Source: CAJQQY01 sp964352225
GTDB taxonomy: Bacteria; Bacteroidota; Bacteroidia; Chitinophagales; Saprospiraceae
Reading direction: 5' to 3'
NCBI GenBank assembly: GCA_964352225.1
Contig: CAYGRM010000352.1
Location: 1-7,096 of the forward strand
Length of the DNA stretch: 7,096 nt
The first letter of the stretch is position 1. Every line of letters starts with the position of its first letter. The translations under genes were made by a program, and so were the position numbers. The notes under the pieces were generated by a model. That model was not told the origin of the DNA, did not search any database, and saw only the letters and a program-made list of their open reading frames with translations. Below, piece by piece: positions 1 through 6,275 of this stretch.

Positions 1-2254
1 TTTCTTTGATTCCGCCAACTGGGAGTACTTTCCCCCGTAAAGTAATTTCACCGGTCATTGCCAAGTGAGATTTTACTGGTTTATTTTTAAAAGCAGAAGC
101 TAAAGCCGTCAACATCGTAATTCCTGCTGATGGACCATCTTTAGGGATAGCCCCTTCTGGCACATGAACATGAACATCATTTTTGGCAAAAATATCTGGA
201 TCGAGATCAAATTTCTCCGCATTCGATTTCAAATAAGTCAATGCAGTTGTCGCTGACTCTTTCATCACATCACCTAAGTTTCCAGTCAAAATTACTTTGC
301 CAGTTCCTTTGCTTAAACTTGATTCGATAAATAAAATGTCTCCTCCAACTTGAGTCCAAGCCAAACCAACGGTAACTCCTGCGACATGTGCCTCTTGGTA
401 CATATCTTTGGAAAATTTAGTAGGGCCTAGCAACTCGTGCACCATTTCAGAATTCAAATTCACATTATATTCCTCCTCCATCGCTACTCGTTTTGCAATG
501 CCTCTCATTGCACCAGCGATTTGTCGATCCAATCCACGCACCCCTGATTCACGGGTGTACCCTTCGATAATCTCTTTTAAAATTTTTGGAGAATATTTTA
601 CATCCTTTGCTTTTAGTCCATGCGCTTTTCTTTGCTTTGGCACCAAATGGTTTTTGGCAATTTGAATTTTTTCCTCCGTCGAATAGCCACTTACATTGAT
701 AATTTCCATTCGATCTAACAAGGCAGGTTGAATGGTACTCAAAGAATTGGCCGTTGCGATAAACAAGACTTTCGACAAGTCATATTCTAAATCCAAATAA
801 TTATCTTGAAAAGTTTCATTCTGTTCTGGATCCAAAACTTCTAATAAAGCTGATGATGGATCACCTCGGTGGTCTCTTCCCACTTTATCAATTTCATCGA
901 GAATAAAAACAGGATTCGAAGTTTTTGCTTTTTTGATAGACTGAATAATTCTTCCCGGCATTGCTCCGATATAAGTTTTTCGATGTCCACGGATTTCTGA
1001 TTCATCATGTAACCCACCCAAAGACATTCTGACAAACTTACGTCCCAAAGCATTTGCAATCGACCGACCCAATGAAGTTTTTCCAACTCCTGGAGGGCCA
1101 ACCAAACAAATAATTGGCGACTTCATATCTCCTTTTAATTTCAAAACTGCCAAGTGTTCCAAAATCCGATCTTTCACTTTTTCCAAACCAAAATGATCTT
1201 TGTCTAGTTCTTTTTTGACATTTTTCAAATCGAATTTATCCTCCGTAAATTCATTCCACGGCAACTCCAACAACAAATCAACATAGTTAAACACTACGGA
1301 ATACTCCGCAGCCTGTGGATTGATTCTGCCTAAACGAGTAATCTCTTTTTTGAAAGCTTCCCCTATTGCTATTGGCCATTTTTTGGTTTCTGCGCGTTCC
1401 ATCATCGCCTTCAATTCACCTTCTTGAGGATTTCCACCAAGCTCTTCTTGAATCGTTTTAAGTTGTTGATTCAAGAAATAATCACGTTGCTGTTTTTCAA
1501 TATCTCCTCGAACTTTACCTTCAATTTTATCCTTGAGCTCCAACAGTTGCAACTCACTATCCATGTGTTGCAAAATATTTTCTGCTCTTTTAGATAATTC
1601 ATTGGTTTCCAAAATCTGCTGTTTTGCAGGAATTTTGATTGCCAAATTGGAAGCAATAAAATTAAGCAAGAAAGAATTTTTATTGATATTTTTTAGAATC
1701 ACCACCGCCTCAGAAGGAATTTGAGGAGAGAGCTCAATGATTTGTTTAGCCATATCTTTTATAGAAGAAATAATGGCATTAAACTCCAAATCATTTTCTG
1801 ATGGAATATCTTCAACAACCGAAATTTTTCCCTCTAGATGAGGAGTAGTTTTCGTTAACTCAGAAACTGCAAATCGTTTTCGACCTTGCAAAATAGCCGT
1901 TGCCGTTCCGTCGGGCATCTTCAATAATTTGATAATGCGAGCAACTGTTCCGGTATGATATAGATCTTCGAAATTGGGATCTTCATTCTTGGCATCCCTT
2001 TGCGAAAGTACCGCTATCATACGATCACCTGCATAAGCTTTTTGAATTGCCTTCAACGACTTATCACGTCCTACTGTAATTGGAATTACAATCCCTGGAA
2101 AAAGTACAGTATTCTTTAATGCTAAAACTGGAAGGATTTCAGAATAATCATCATCTGCAGTCTCTTCATCTTCTCCTTCATCGACTTGGAATAATGGCAT
2201 GAATTCTACATCGTCATCAACACCATGGGGATAAAAAAAATCTTCAAACATCAT
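1..2254 (-). CDS. lon: ATP-dependent protease Lon (endopeptidase La), C-terminus cut by window edge
   Basis: Lon is a cytoplasmic AAA+ serine protease that unfolds and degrades damaged and regulatory proteins as a hexameric ring. The visible 751 residues show an acidic N-terminal extension (1-39), a LonN substrate-binding domain starting at about residue 40 (ILPVLALKNTVLFPG), a helical linker, and an AAA+ module. The AAA+ module has Walker A GPPGVGKT (386-393), Walker B ILDEID (451-456) and a probable arginine finger in LLDRME (R515). The protease domain carries PKDGPSAG with catalytic Ser709. The frame ends after GGIKE; the next codon, of which only the first base is present, is where the catalytic Lys (Ser+43, as in E. 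coli S679/K722) is expected. Tandem ATG codons at 2254 and 2251 are the only plausible starts; no Shine-Dalgarno is seen. The family is usually about 780-830 residues, so only the tail is missing. The gene lies downstream of parE but is separated from it by a terminator and pseudogene material, so it probably has its own promoter. Confidence 0.97.
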   Translation of the reverse strand, partial: MMFEDFFYPHGVDDDVEFMPLFQVDEGEDEETADDDYSEILPVLALKNTVLFPGIVIPITVGRDKSLKAIQKAYAGDRMIAVLSQRDAKNEDPNFEDLYHTGTVARIIKLLKMPDGTATAILQGRKRFAVSELTKTTPHLEGKISVVEDIPSENDLEFNAIISSIKDMAKQIIELSPQIPSEAVVILKNINKNSFLLNFIASNLAIKIPAKQQILETNELSKRAENILQHMDSELQLLELKDKIEGKVRGDIEKQQRDYFLNQQLKTIQEELGGNPQEGELKAMMERAETKKWPIAIGEAFKKEITRLGRINPQAAEYSVVFNYVDLLLELPWNEFTEDKFDLKNVKKELDKDHFGLEKVKDRILEHLAVLKLKGDMKSPIICLVGPPGVGKTSLGRSIANALGRKFVRMSLGGLHDESEIRGHRKTYIGAMPGRIIQSIKKAKTSNPVFILDEIDKVGRDHRGDPSSALLEVLDPEQNETFQDNYLDLEYDLSKVLFIATANSLSTIQPALLDRMEIINVSGYSTEEKIQIAKNHLVPKQRKAHGLKAKDVKYSPKILKEIIEGYTRESGVRGLDRQIAGAMRGIAKRVAMEEEYNVNLNSEMVHELLGPTKFSKDMYQEAHVAGVTVGLAWTQVGGDILFIESSLSKGTGKVILTGNLGDVMKESATTALTYLKSNAEKFDLDPDIFAKNDVHVHVPEGAIPKDGPSAGITMLTALASAFKNKPVKSHLAMTGEITLRGKVLPVGGIKE

Positions 2255-2361
2255 ATTGTTGTATAAATTATGAGCTATTCTTTTTAAGAAAAAAATAAAA
2301 AGGATAGCATTGTTTTTTTGGAAAAAATTACCTTTAACAACTAAAAATTGACTGTTTCCAA

Positions 2362-2547
2362 ATGTGGCTTTTAGGTCTTAAAATTTGTCACTTTGTCAAT
2401 CTCACAAAAGTAATAAATAATAAACCCATAAAGTCAATAGATGTGCCATTACTAGAATACGGTAAATACGCAGCAGTTATGGCATTTTTAGAAAAAAACA
2501 GGACAAAAGGGCAGGTAAAAGTACCAGTTAAGAATGAAGTCATTTAA
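2362..2547 (+). other. 61-codon plus-strand ORF, unrecognised; possible gene fragment
   Basis: This open frame lies in the gap between lon and parE. I do not recognise the product. The first 15 residues look unlike a real start, whereas residues from about 16 on (for example PLLEYGKYAAVMAFLEKNR) have an ordinary soluble-protein composition with a helical stretch followed by Lys/Val-rich residues. It has no signal peptide and no clear ribosome binding site. The frame ends 8 bases before the recognisable part of the T9SS sorting-domain remnant, in a different frame, so it could be a decayed upstream piece of that gene or of an unrelated one. It also overlaps one arm of a 15-bp inverted repeat. 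It may be a chance ORF. Confidence 0.25.
2405..2437 (-). promoter_or_regulatory. Weak candidate promoter for lon
   Basis: On the minus strand, TACTTTTG (2412 to 2405) matches the Bacteroidota -7 consensus TAnnTTTG. A TTG lies upstream at 2437-2435, with 22 bp between them, slightly longer than the usual 19-21. It would give a leader of roughly 140 nt before lon. No better match was seen closer to the lon start. The site lies inside the plus-strand ORF at 2362-2547, which weakens that ORF if the promoter is real. Confidence 0.25.
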
Positions 2548-2554
2548 AACTTAA

Positions 2555-2773
2555 ACAAAGATAGAACAGGTACGAGTATTTAATAATTTTCAATCGTTAG
2601 GGAGAACTCGTTTCCGAAGCTCAAAACTTTGATTCAAATGATGAAACGAAAGGTTGGGATGGATTTTTTGAAGAGAGCCTGTTCTTCAAGGAGTTTATGT
2701 TTATATCTGTGAAGTTAGAACTGTAGGAGACGAACGGTTAGAATTTTCAGGAGACTTAACCTTAATCCGCTAG
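2555..2773 (+). pseudogene. Remnant of a T9SS type B sorting domain (gliding motility-associated C-terminal domain), frameshifted
   Basis: The three-frame reading reconstructs the end of a Bacteroidota T9SS type B C-terminal domain, the signal that directs large outer-membrane and secreted proteins to the type IX secretion system. The pieces are IEQVRVF (from 2561), then IFNR-stop-GELVSEAQNF and KGWDGFFE (2586-2672), then EPVLQGVYVYICEVRTVG and LEFSGDLTLIR ending at TAG 2771-2773. These match the family landmarks FNRWGE, GWDG.F.G.P, QGVYVY and the closing F.GD.TLIR. Three lesions are visible. One extra base near 2583-2586 shifts the frame by +1. The Trp of NRWGE is TAG at 2598-2600 instead of TGG. 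One base is missing near 2673-2674, which restores the original frame. No passenger protein or PNAF.PNGDG-like start of the domain is visible upstream, so the gene is truncated as well as broken. The domain identity is well supported; the original protein is unknown. Confidence 0.85.
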
Positions 2774-2788
2774 TTATATTTTTTTGAA

Positions 2789-2828
2789 AAAAAGCCTTGA
2801 CAAATTTTAAGATTCGTCAAGGCTTTTT
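2789..2828 (-). terminator. Intrinsic terminator of parE, probably bidirectional
   Basis: A perfect 13-bp stem pairs AAAAAGCCTTGAC (2789-2801) with 2816-2828 around a 14-nt loop. On the minus strand the hairpin begins 22 nt after the parE stop codon and runs into a T tract (forward A run 2787-2793). On the plus strand it is followed by five T residues and lies 15 nt after the stop of the sorting-domain remnant, so it could stop transcription from both sides. Confidence 0.85.
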
Positions 2829-2850
2829 AGTTTACGATATATTTAAGATT

Positions 2851-4761
2851 TTAAACAACTTCTTCTACTTCATTTTCCTCTACAATTTTATCAGGATCAT
2901 TATCATCTTCTACAGCATCTAATTCTATTCGAAGATTATCGATAATAAAGTCTTGTCGCTGAGGGGTATTTTTTCCCATATAATAGCCCAAAATACCTTC
3001 AATACTGGTATCCTCTCCCATCAAAACTGGATCTAAACGAATGTCCTCTCCGATAAAATCACCAAACTCATCAGGCGAAATTTCACCCAATCCTTTGAAT
3101 CGAGTAATCTCGGCTTTGCCTCTTAATTTTTTCACAGCCGCTCTTCTTTCCTCTTCGCTATAACAATAGTAAGTGTTCTTTTTATCTCGAACTCGGAAAA
3201 GTGGCGTATCCAAAATATACAAATGTCCACTTCGAACTAAATCTGGAAAAAATTGCAAAAAGAAAGTCAACAACAATAATCGAATATGCATTCCATCGAC
3301 ATCTGCATCTGTTGCGATGACTACTCGGTTATATCGCAGATCCTCCATACTATCTTCGATGTTCAAAGCATGCTGCAGTAAATTCAATTCTTCATTTTCA
3401 TAAACCACTTTTTTAGTCATCCCAAAACAGTTCAATGGTTTTCCACGCAAACTAAAAACTGCTTGTCGTTGTACATCTCTTGCTTTGGTAATCGAACCAC
3501 TCGCAGAATCTCCCTCGGTGATGAAAACGGTGGTCAATAATTTATCCTCATCACTAACTGTCTTTTTAGTATCATTAAAATGAATGCGACAATCTCTCAA
3601 TTTTTTATTGTGAACATTCGCTTTTTTTGCTCGCTGATTGGCTAATTTTTGAATACCTGCAATCTCTTTTCGCTCTCTCTCCGATTGCTGAATTCGACGT
3701 AGCATGGCATCAGCTACTTCTTTATTTTTATGTAAAAAGTTGTCTAACTTTTCTCCAATAAAATCATTGACAAAAGTCCGAACTGTTGGACCATCGGGTG
3801 CAATATTCAAGGAACCTAATTTTGTTTTTGTTTGAGATTCAAAGACAGGTTCCTCAACTCGAACACTTACCGCCGCCACGATCGATGCTCGAACATCTTT
3901 TGCATCAAAACTTTTATTGAAATGTTTTCGAACTGCATTCACGACTGCTTCTCGAAAAGCCGCCAGATGCGTTCCACCTTGGGTGGTATTTTGACCATTG
4001 ACGAAAGAGTAATATTGCTCGCCGTATTGTTGACCATGCGAAATAGCCACTTCAATATCATCGCCTGACAAGTGAATAATTGGATATCGCAATTCCTCCC
4101 CTCCTACTCTTTTGGTCAATAAATCCAATAGTCCATTCTTGGAATAAAGGACTTTTCCATTAAAATGAATTCTCAATCCTGCGTTCAAAAATGCGTAGTT
4201 CCACAATTGCGTTTCTACATATTCAGGTCTGAATTTATACTTTTTAAAAATACTTAAGTCTGGTTCAAATTCGATCAGCGTTCCATTTTCTTCTTTGGTT
4301 TTTCCCACTTTGGGATCGTTAACCAAAATACCTTTTTCGAATTCTGCTAATTTACTTTTTCCATCTCTAAAGGCGACCACTTTAAATCTATCAGATAATG
4401 CGTTGACCGCTTTCGTTCCAACTCCATTCAGACCAACCGATTTTTTAAAGGCTTTTGAATCATATTTTCCTCCTGTATTAATTTTGGAAACACAATCCAC
4501 TACTTTTCCCAAAGGAATTCCACGACCATAATCTCGTACGAAAACTCTTCCGTCTTCAATTTTTACATCAACATGTTTTCCATGCCCCATCACATATTCA
4601 TCGATGGAGTTGTCAAAAATCTCTTTGACCAAAATATAAATTCCATCATCCGGTGCGGAACCATCACCTAATTTTCCAATGTACATCCCGGGACGTAAAC
4701 GAATGTGTTCCTTCCAGTCGAGGGATCTAATATTATCTTCGTTATAAGTTACTTCTTCCAT
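2851..4761 (-). CDS. parE: DNA topoisomerase IV subunit B (type IIA topoisomerase ATPase/TOPRIM subunit)
   Basis: The ATPase subunit of a type IIA topoisomerase, which with ParC decatenates and relaxes DNA in the cytoplasm. Numbering from the ATG at 4761 (636 residues), the GHKL ATPase domain has EIFDNSIDE (E47 general base, N51 Mg binding), DYGRGIP (D77), the ATP lid GLNGVG (110-115) and the transducer QTK loop (K312). The TOPRIM domain has EGDSASG (E416) and DADVDG (D485, D487, D489), followed by RFKGLGE. About 640 residues without the long GyrB insertion fits ParE, and the N-terminus (NEDNIRSLDWKEHIR, then LRPGMYIGKLGDG) is that of Bacteroidota ParE; GyrB is the alternative. An in-frame GTG at 4801-4803 would add 14 basic residues. 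I prefer the ATG because homologues begin near there and a promoter-like element overlaps the GTG. The tail is acidic. No parC is visible; the stop is followed by a strong terminator. Confidence 0.93.
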   Translation of the reverse strand: MEEVTYNEDNIRSLDWKEHIRLRPGMYIGKLGDGSAPDDGIYILVKEIFDNSIDEYVMGHGKHVDVKIEDGRVFVRDYGRGIPLGKVVDCVSKINTGGKYDSKAFKKSVGLNGVGTKAVNALSDRFKVVAFRDGKSKLAEFEKGILVNDPKVGKTKEENGTLIEFEPDLSIFKKYKFRPEYVETQLWNYAFLNAGLRIHFNGKVLYSKNGLLDLLTKRVGGEELRYPIIHLSGDDIEVAISHGQQYGEQYYSFVNGQNTTQGGTHLAAFREAVVNAVRKHFNKSFDAKDVRASIVAAVSVRVEEPVFESQTKTKLGSLNIAPDGPTVRTFVNDFIGEKLDNFLHKNKEVADAMLRRIQQSERERKEIAGIQKLANQRAKKANVHNKKLRDCRIHFNDTKKTVSDEDKLLTTVFITEGDSASGSITKARDVQRQAVFSLRGKPLNCFGMTKKVVYENEELNLLQHALNIEDSMEDLRYNRVVIATDADVDGMHIRLLLLTFFLQFFPDLVRSGHLYILDTPLFRVRDKKNTYYCYSEEERRAAVKKLRGKAEITRFKGLGEISPDEFGDFIGEDIRLDPVLMGEDTSIEGILGYYMGKNTPQRQDFIIDNLRIELDAVEDDNDPDKIVEENEVEEVV

Positions 4762-4802
4762 CTTTCGATTCTGATTTTGAGTGTTTCTTGTTTTTCTTGG
4801 CA

Positions 4803-4810
4803 CAAAAATA
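4803..4810 (-). promoter_or_regulatory. Candidate -7 element of the parE promoter
   Basis: TATTTTTG on the minus strand (4810 to 4803) matches TAnnTTTG. It would place transcription start near 4797, giving a leader of about 35 nt before the ATG at 4761 and leaving the alternative GTG outside the transcript. No TTG is present at the expected -33 position, so this is only a partial match. Confidence 0.35.
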
Positions 4811-4934
4811 AAGGTTTTATTAATATAAAAAATTAAATGTCAATTGAATTCCATATTCTTTAATCGTTTGAGTTGAATGATGAACGATTTACGTTTTGCT
4901 ACATGAAACTCATTTCTAAAAAATGGACTTGCAT

Positions 4935-4971
4935 AAAAAAACCTTCCGCTGTACAAAAGACAACGGAAGGT
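4935..4971 (-). terminator. Intrinsic terminator (minus strand) ending the transcript from the antirepressor-like region
   Basis: An 8-bp GC-rich stem pairs ACCTTCCG (4941-4948) with 4964-4971. One mismatch is followed by three more pairs (4950-4952 with 4960-4962) and a 7-nt loop. On the minus strand it is followed directly by a run of T (forward A run 4935-4941). The plus-strand side has only a weak T tract after a gap. It lies about 380 nt after the stop of the antirepressor-like gene and 170 nt before parE, so it insulates parE from upstream transcription. Confidence 0.8.
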
Positions 4972-4993
4972 AAGTAGTTTTTCTCAAGATAAG

Positions 4994-5015
4994 TCCGAGC
5001 TAAAATAAACTCGGA
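4994..5015 (-). other. Hairpin upstream of the terminator
   Basis: A 6-bp inverted repeat pairs TCCGAG (4994-4999) with CTCGGA (5010-5015) around a 10-nt AT-rich loop. It has no T tract on either strand, so it is not itself a terminator. On the minus strand it precedes the terminator at 4935-4971 and could be part of a structured 3' UTR or a small RNA. Confidence 0.4.
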
Positions 5016-5115
5016 GAATGGTTAATCAAGTAAACTTTATTCTATTCTAAAATTTCCAATAAAAACGTAACCCGCTCATCGTCAAATGAATAAAGTCAAA
5101 AATTATAGAACCGTT

Positions 5116-5229
5116 TTAATTCGTCTTTTTTCGAGTTTCATCTGAATCATCTTTTTGTTGATCAGAATCATCCATATCGAAATCTGTATTTCGATTATCG
5201 TTTTGTAGGATTGAAAAGAAAAAATGCAT
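5116..5229 (-). CDS. Possible 37-residue acidic small protein, unrecognised
   Basis: A short ATG-started frame in the 380-nt stretch between the antirepressor-like gene and the minus-strand terminator. The predicted peptide begins with a short hydrophobic, aromatic patch (MHFFFSILQ). It continues as a charged tail rich in Asp and Ser (FDMDDSDQQKDDSDE, residues 17-31) and ends in a basic RKKTN. I recognise no family. A 6-bp inverted repeat (TGATAA/TTATCA, 5247-5262) lies 17 nt before the start, and no consensus promoter is seen. Expression could come by readthrough from the upstream gene, because no terminator lies between them. After its TAA the same frame stays open for 22 further codons (to TAG at 5047-5049). 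The biased composition could reflect a real disordered peptide or chance in AT-rich DNA. Confidence 0.3.
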   Translation of the reverse strand: MHFFFSILQNDNRNTDFDMDDSDQQKDDSDETRKKTN

Positions 5230-5332
5230 AATTATAGTTTTTTGAATGATAAGATTTTATCACGAACTAACATCCGTCAATGAAATAAGTTTAATTACAT
5301 TTTTTAATGTAAAATTCATACCACATTGTGTC

Positions 5333-5352
5333 AACAGTTTGAGAAAACCGTT
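5333..5352 (-). other. Hairpin directly after the antirepressor-like gene
   Basis: On the minus strand, AACGGTTT (5352 to 5345) can pair with AAACTGTT (5340 to 5333) across a TCTC tetraloop. This gives an 8-bp stem with one G-U pair that begins at the stop codon. No T tract follows, so it may be a 3' end stabiliser and is a poor terminator. The G-U pair fits RNA folding only on the minus strand, in agreement with the gene's direction. Confidence 0.35.
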
Positions 5353-6171
5353 TTATGCAGTTGCTCGATGAGACCATAATCCTAAGGTCTCTCCTTCATT
5401 TTGAAAACCTTTTACTTCTTCTACCAATTCCATATTAACATTATGCGTGAATTTGATGTCAGATTTTCGATCATCCCATATCTCAACTTTCATTTCTCTG
5501 GCAAAAACTTTGGAAAGATCACCCATATCTTTTGCATACTTTTCACTTTTTCCCAATGCCAAAAACAAGTCAATGACTGCCATTCGAATAATTTCATACT
5601 TATCCAAATGCATCAATAATTGGAGTAAGTTTTTGCTTTTATAGTTTTGTCCCACTTCGTGCATCTTATCTTTTAATTCCTTAACAGAATATCCTAAAAG
5701 ATTTGCTCGATATTTCCACCATTCATATGGTTTACCTTGAGCTTCGTTATATTTATTTTGGTGTTGTTTTTCTACTGATTTTTGACATGAAATCATGCCC
5801 ATTACTTTGGTCAACTCTAAAACAGCTAAAACTTGATCTTTCGTCAACATCTCTTCCTTTTCCTCTTTTTGACATAATGAAAGAAAGTATTTCGCTAATT
5901 CTGCTTTAACTATACTATTAGAATTTAAGGTAATCAACTTTGCCAATTCGAGAGAGATGTAGTAATCTTCTCTTTTCCCTTTGGAAGAACGAAGCGCATA
6001 ATCATGCATAATTTCAGGCTTTCGCACATCGTCCTGAAAAGCATAAACATCAGAGATCCATCTTTTAATATTACTATTGTATTTGTGCAATGGTAAATCT
6101 AATACATCATGTAAATTAGTCGCGGTGACTACTTGTGTTCCTTTTTTGCTTATTAAAATTTGAATATTCAT
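5353..6171 (-). CDS. AntA/AntB-like antirepressor family protein
   Basis: A 272-residue soluble protein without signal peptide or membrane segments. Residues about 1-100 resemble the AntA/AntB antirepressor domain of phages: VVTATNLHDVLDLP (14-27), then KRWISDVYAF (36-45), then DYYISLELAKLITLNSNS (69-86) and a Lys/Glu-rich helix ending in AKYFLSL (93-99). Residues about 105-272 form a second, mostly helical region, with EWWKYRANLLGYS (150-162), MHLDKYEIIRMAVIDLF (187-203) and IWDDRK (231-236); I recall a similar C-terminal half in chromosomal proteins of Saprospiria. Phage AntA/AntB proteins counteract repressors; the role of this chromosomal form is unknown. No integrase, repressor or structural phage gene is nearby, which suggests a resident regulator. 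Its ATG at 6171 has no Shine-Dalgarno and sits about 55 nt after a consensus promoter. The family call rests on motif resemblance only. Confidence 0.75.
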   Translation of the reverse strand: MNIQILISKKGTQVVTATNLHDVLDLPLHKYNSNIKRWISDVYAFQDDVRKPEIMHDYALRSSKGKREDYYISLELAKLITLNSNSIVKAELAKYFLSLCQKEEKEEMLTKDQVLAVLELTKVMGMISCQKSVEKQHQNKYNEAQGKPYEWWKYRANLLGYSVKELKDKMHEVGQNYKSKNLLQLLMHLDKYEIIRMAVIDLFLALGKSEKYAKDMGDLSKVFAREMKVEIWDDRKSDIKFTHNVNMELVEEVKGFQNEGETLGLWSHRATA

Positions 6172-6197
6172 TTTTAAAACTTTTTGTTATTAAAAAA

Positions 6198-6222
6198 CGA
6201 AATTTCTAATCAAATAATTTCG
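6198..6222 (-). promoter_or_regulatory. Inverted repeat in the leader of the antirepressor-like gene
   Basis: A perfect 7-bp inverted repeat, CGAAATT (6198-6204) and AATTTCG (6216-6222), is separated by 11 nt. It lies just downstream of the predicted transcription start on the minus strand. There it is followed by six T residues (forward A run 6192-6197), so as RNA it looks like a weak, AT-rich terminator or attenuator hairpin; as DNA it could be an operator. Confidence 0.4.
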
Positions 6223-6231
6223 ATTACCTAA

Positions 6232-6261
6232 CAAATATAAAGACTATTTTCTATAAACCAA
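6232..6261 (-). promoter_or_regulatory. Bacteroidota-type promoter of the antirepressor-like gene
   Basis: On the minus strand, TTG (6261-6259) is followed after exactly 19 bp by TATATTTG (6239-6232). This is a full match to the -33 TTG / -7 TAnnTTTG pattern of the primary sigma factor in Bacteroidota. Transcription would start near 6226, giving a leader of about 55 nt. It is the best promoter match in the window. Confidence 0.7.
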
Positions 6262-6275
6262 CAATTTGTTGTTTT
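6255..6275. promoter_or_regulatory. Palindrome overlapping the -33 element (candidate operator)
   Basis: CAACAA-T-TTGTTG (6259-6271) is a perfect 6-bp dyad around one central base. It extends to 21 bp (6255-6275) with a single mismatched pair, and covers the -33 TTG of the promoter on the minus strand. Next to it lies a perfect 16-bp AT-only palindrome at 6273-6288. The 8-mer TTGTTTTA occurs twice, at 6269-6276 and 6289-6296, 20 bp apart and so on the same face of the helix. The arrangement fits a repressor site, but no binding protein can be named. Confidence 0.4.

Noticed and set aside
408..1724. Short plus- and minus-strand ORFs of 60-86 codons inside the lon region
   Set aside because: They are shadows in other frames of the continuous Lon reading frame, whose domains and catalytic motifs are unambiguous.
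3173..4531. Plus-strand ORFs of about 76-78 codons within parE
   Set aside because: Antisense shadows of a fully conserved topoisomerase coding region, with no recognisable products.
5047..5079. 10-residue frame MSGLRFYWKF on the minus strand, with Phe-Tyr-Trp in a row, resembling an aromatic amino acid leader peptide followed by hairpins
   Set aside because: The next gene downstream is parE, not an amino acid pathway gene, and it lies beyond a full terminator. The frame is also just the end of a longer open stretch.
5295..5312. 7-bp inverted repeat TTACATT/AATGTAA with a 4-nt loop, considered as a terminator for the antirepressor-like gene
   Set aside because: The stem is almost all A-T and no T tract follows on the minus strand. 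A far better terminator exists at 4935-4971.
5306..5334. TTGACA-17 bp-TACATT on the minus strand, an E. coli-like sigma-70 promoter before the small ORF
   Set aside because: The genes around it point to Bacteroidota, whose primary sigma factor uses TTG/TAnnTTTG. AT-rich DNA gives such hexamers readily, so I do not call it a promoter.
5401..5909. Plus-strand ORFs of 65-72 codons within the antirepressor-like gene
   Set aside because: Antisense shadows that overlap each other in different frames, with Phe/Ile/Ser-rich composition typical of the reverse of AT-rich coding DNA.
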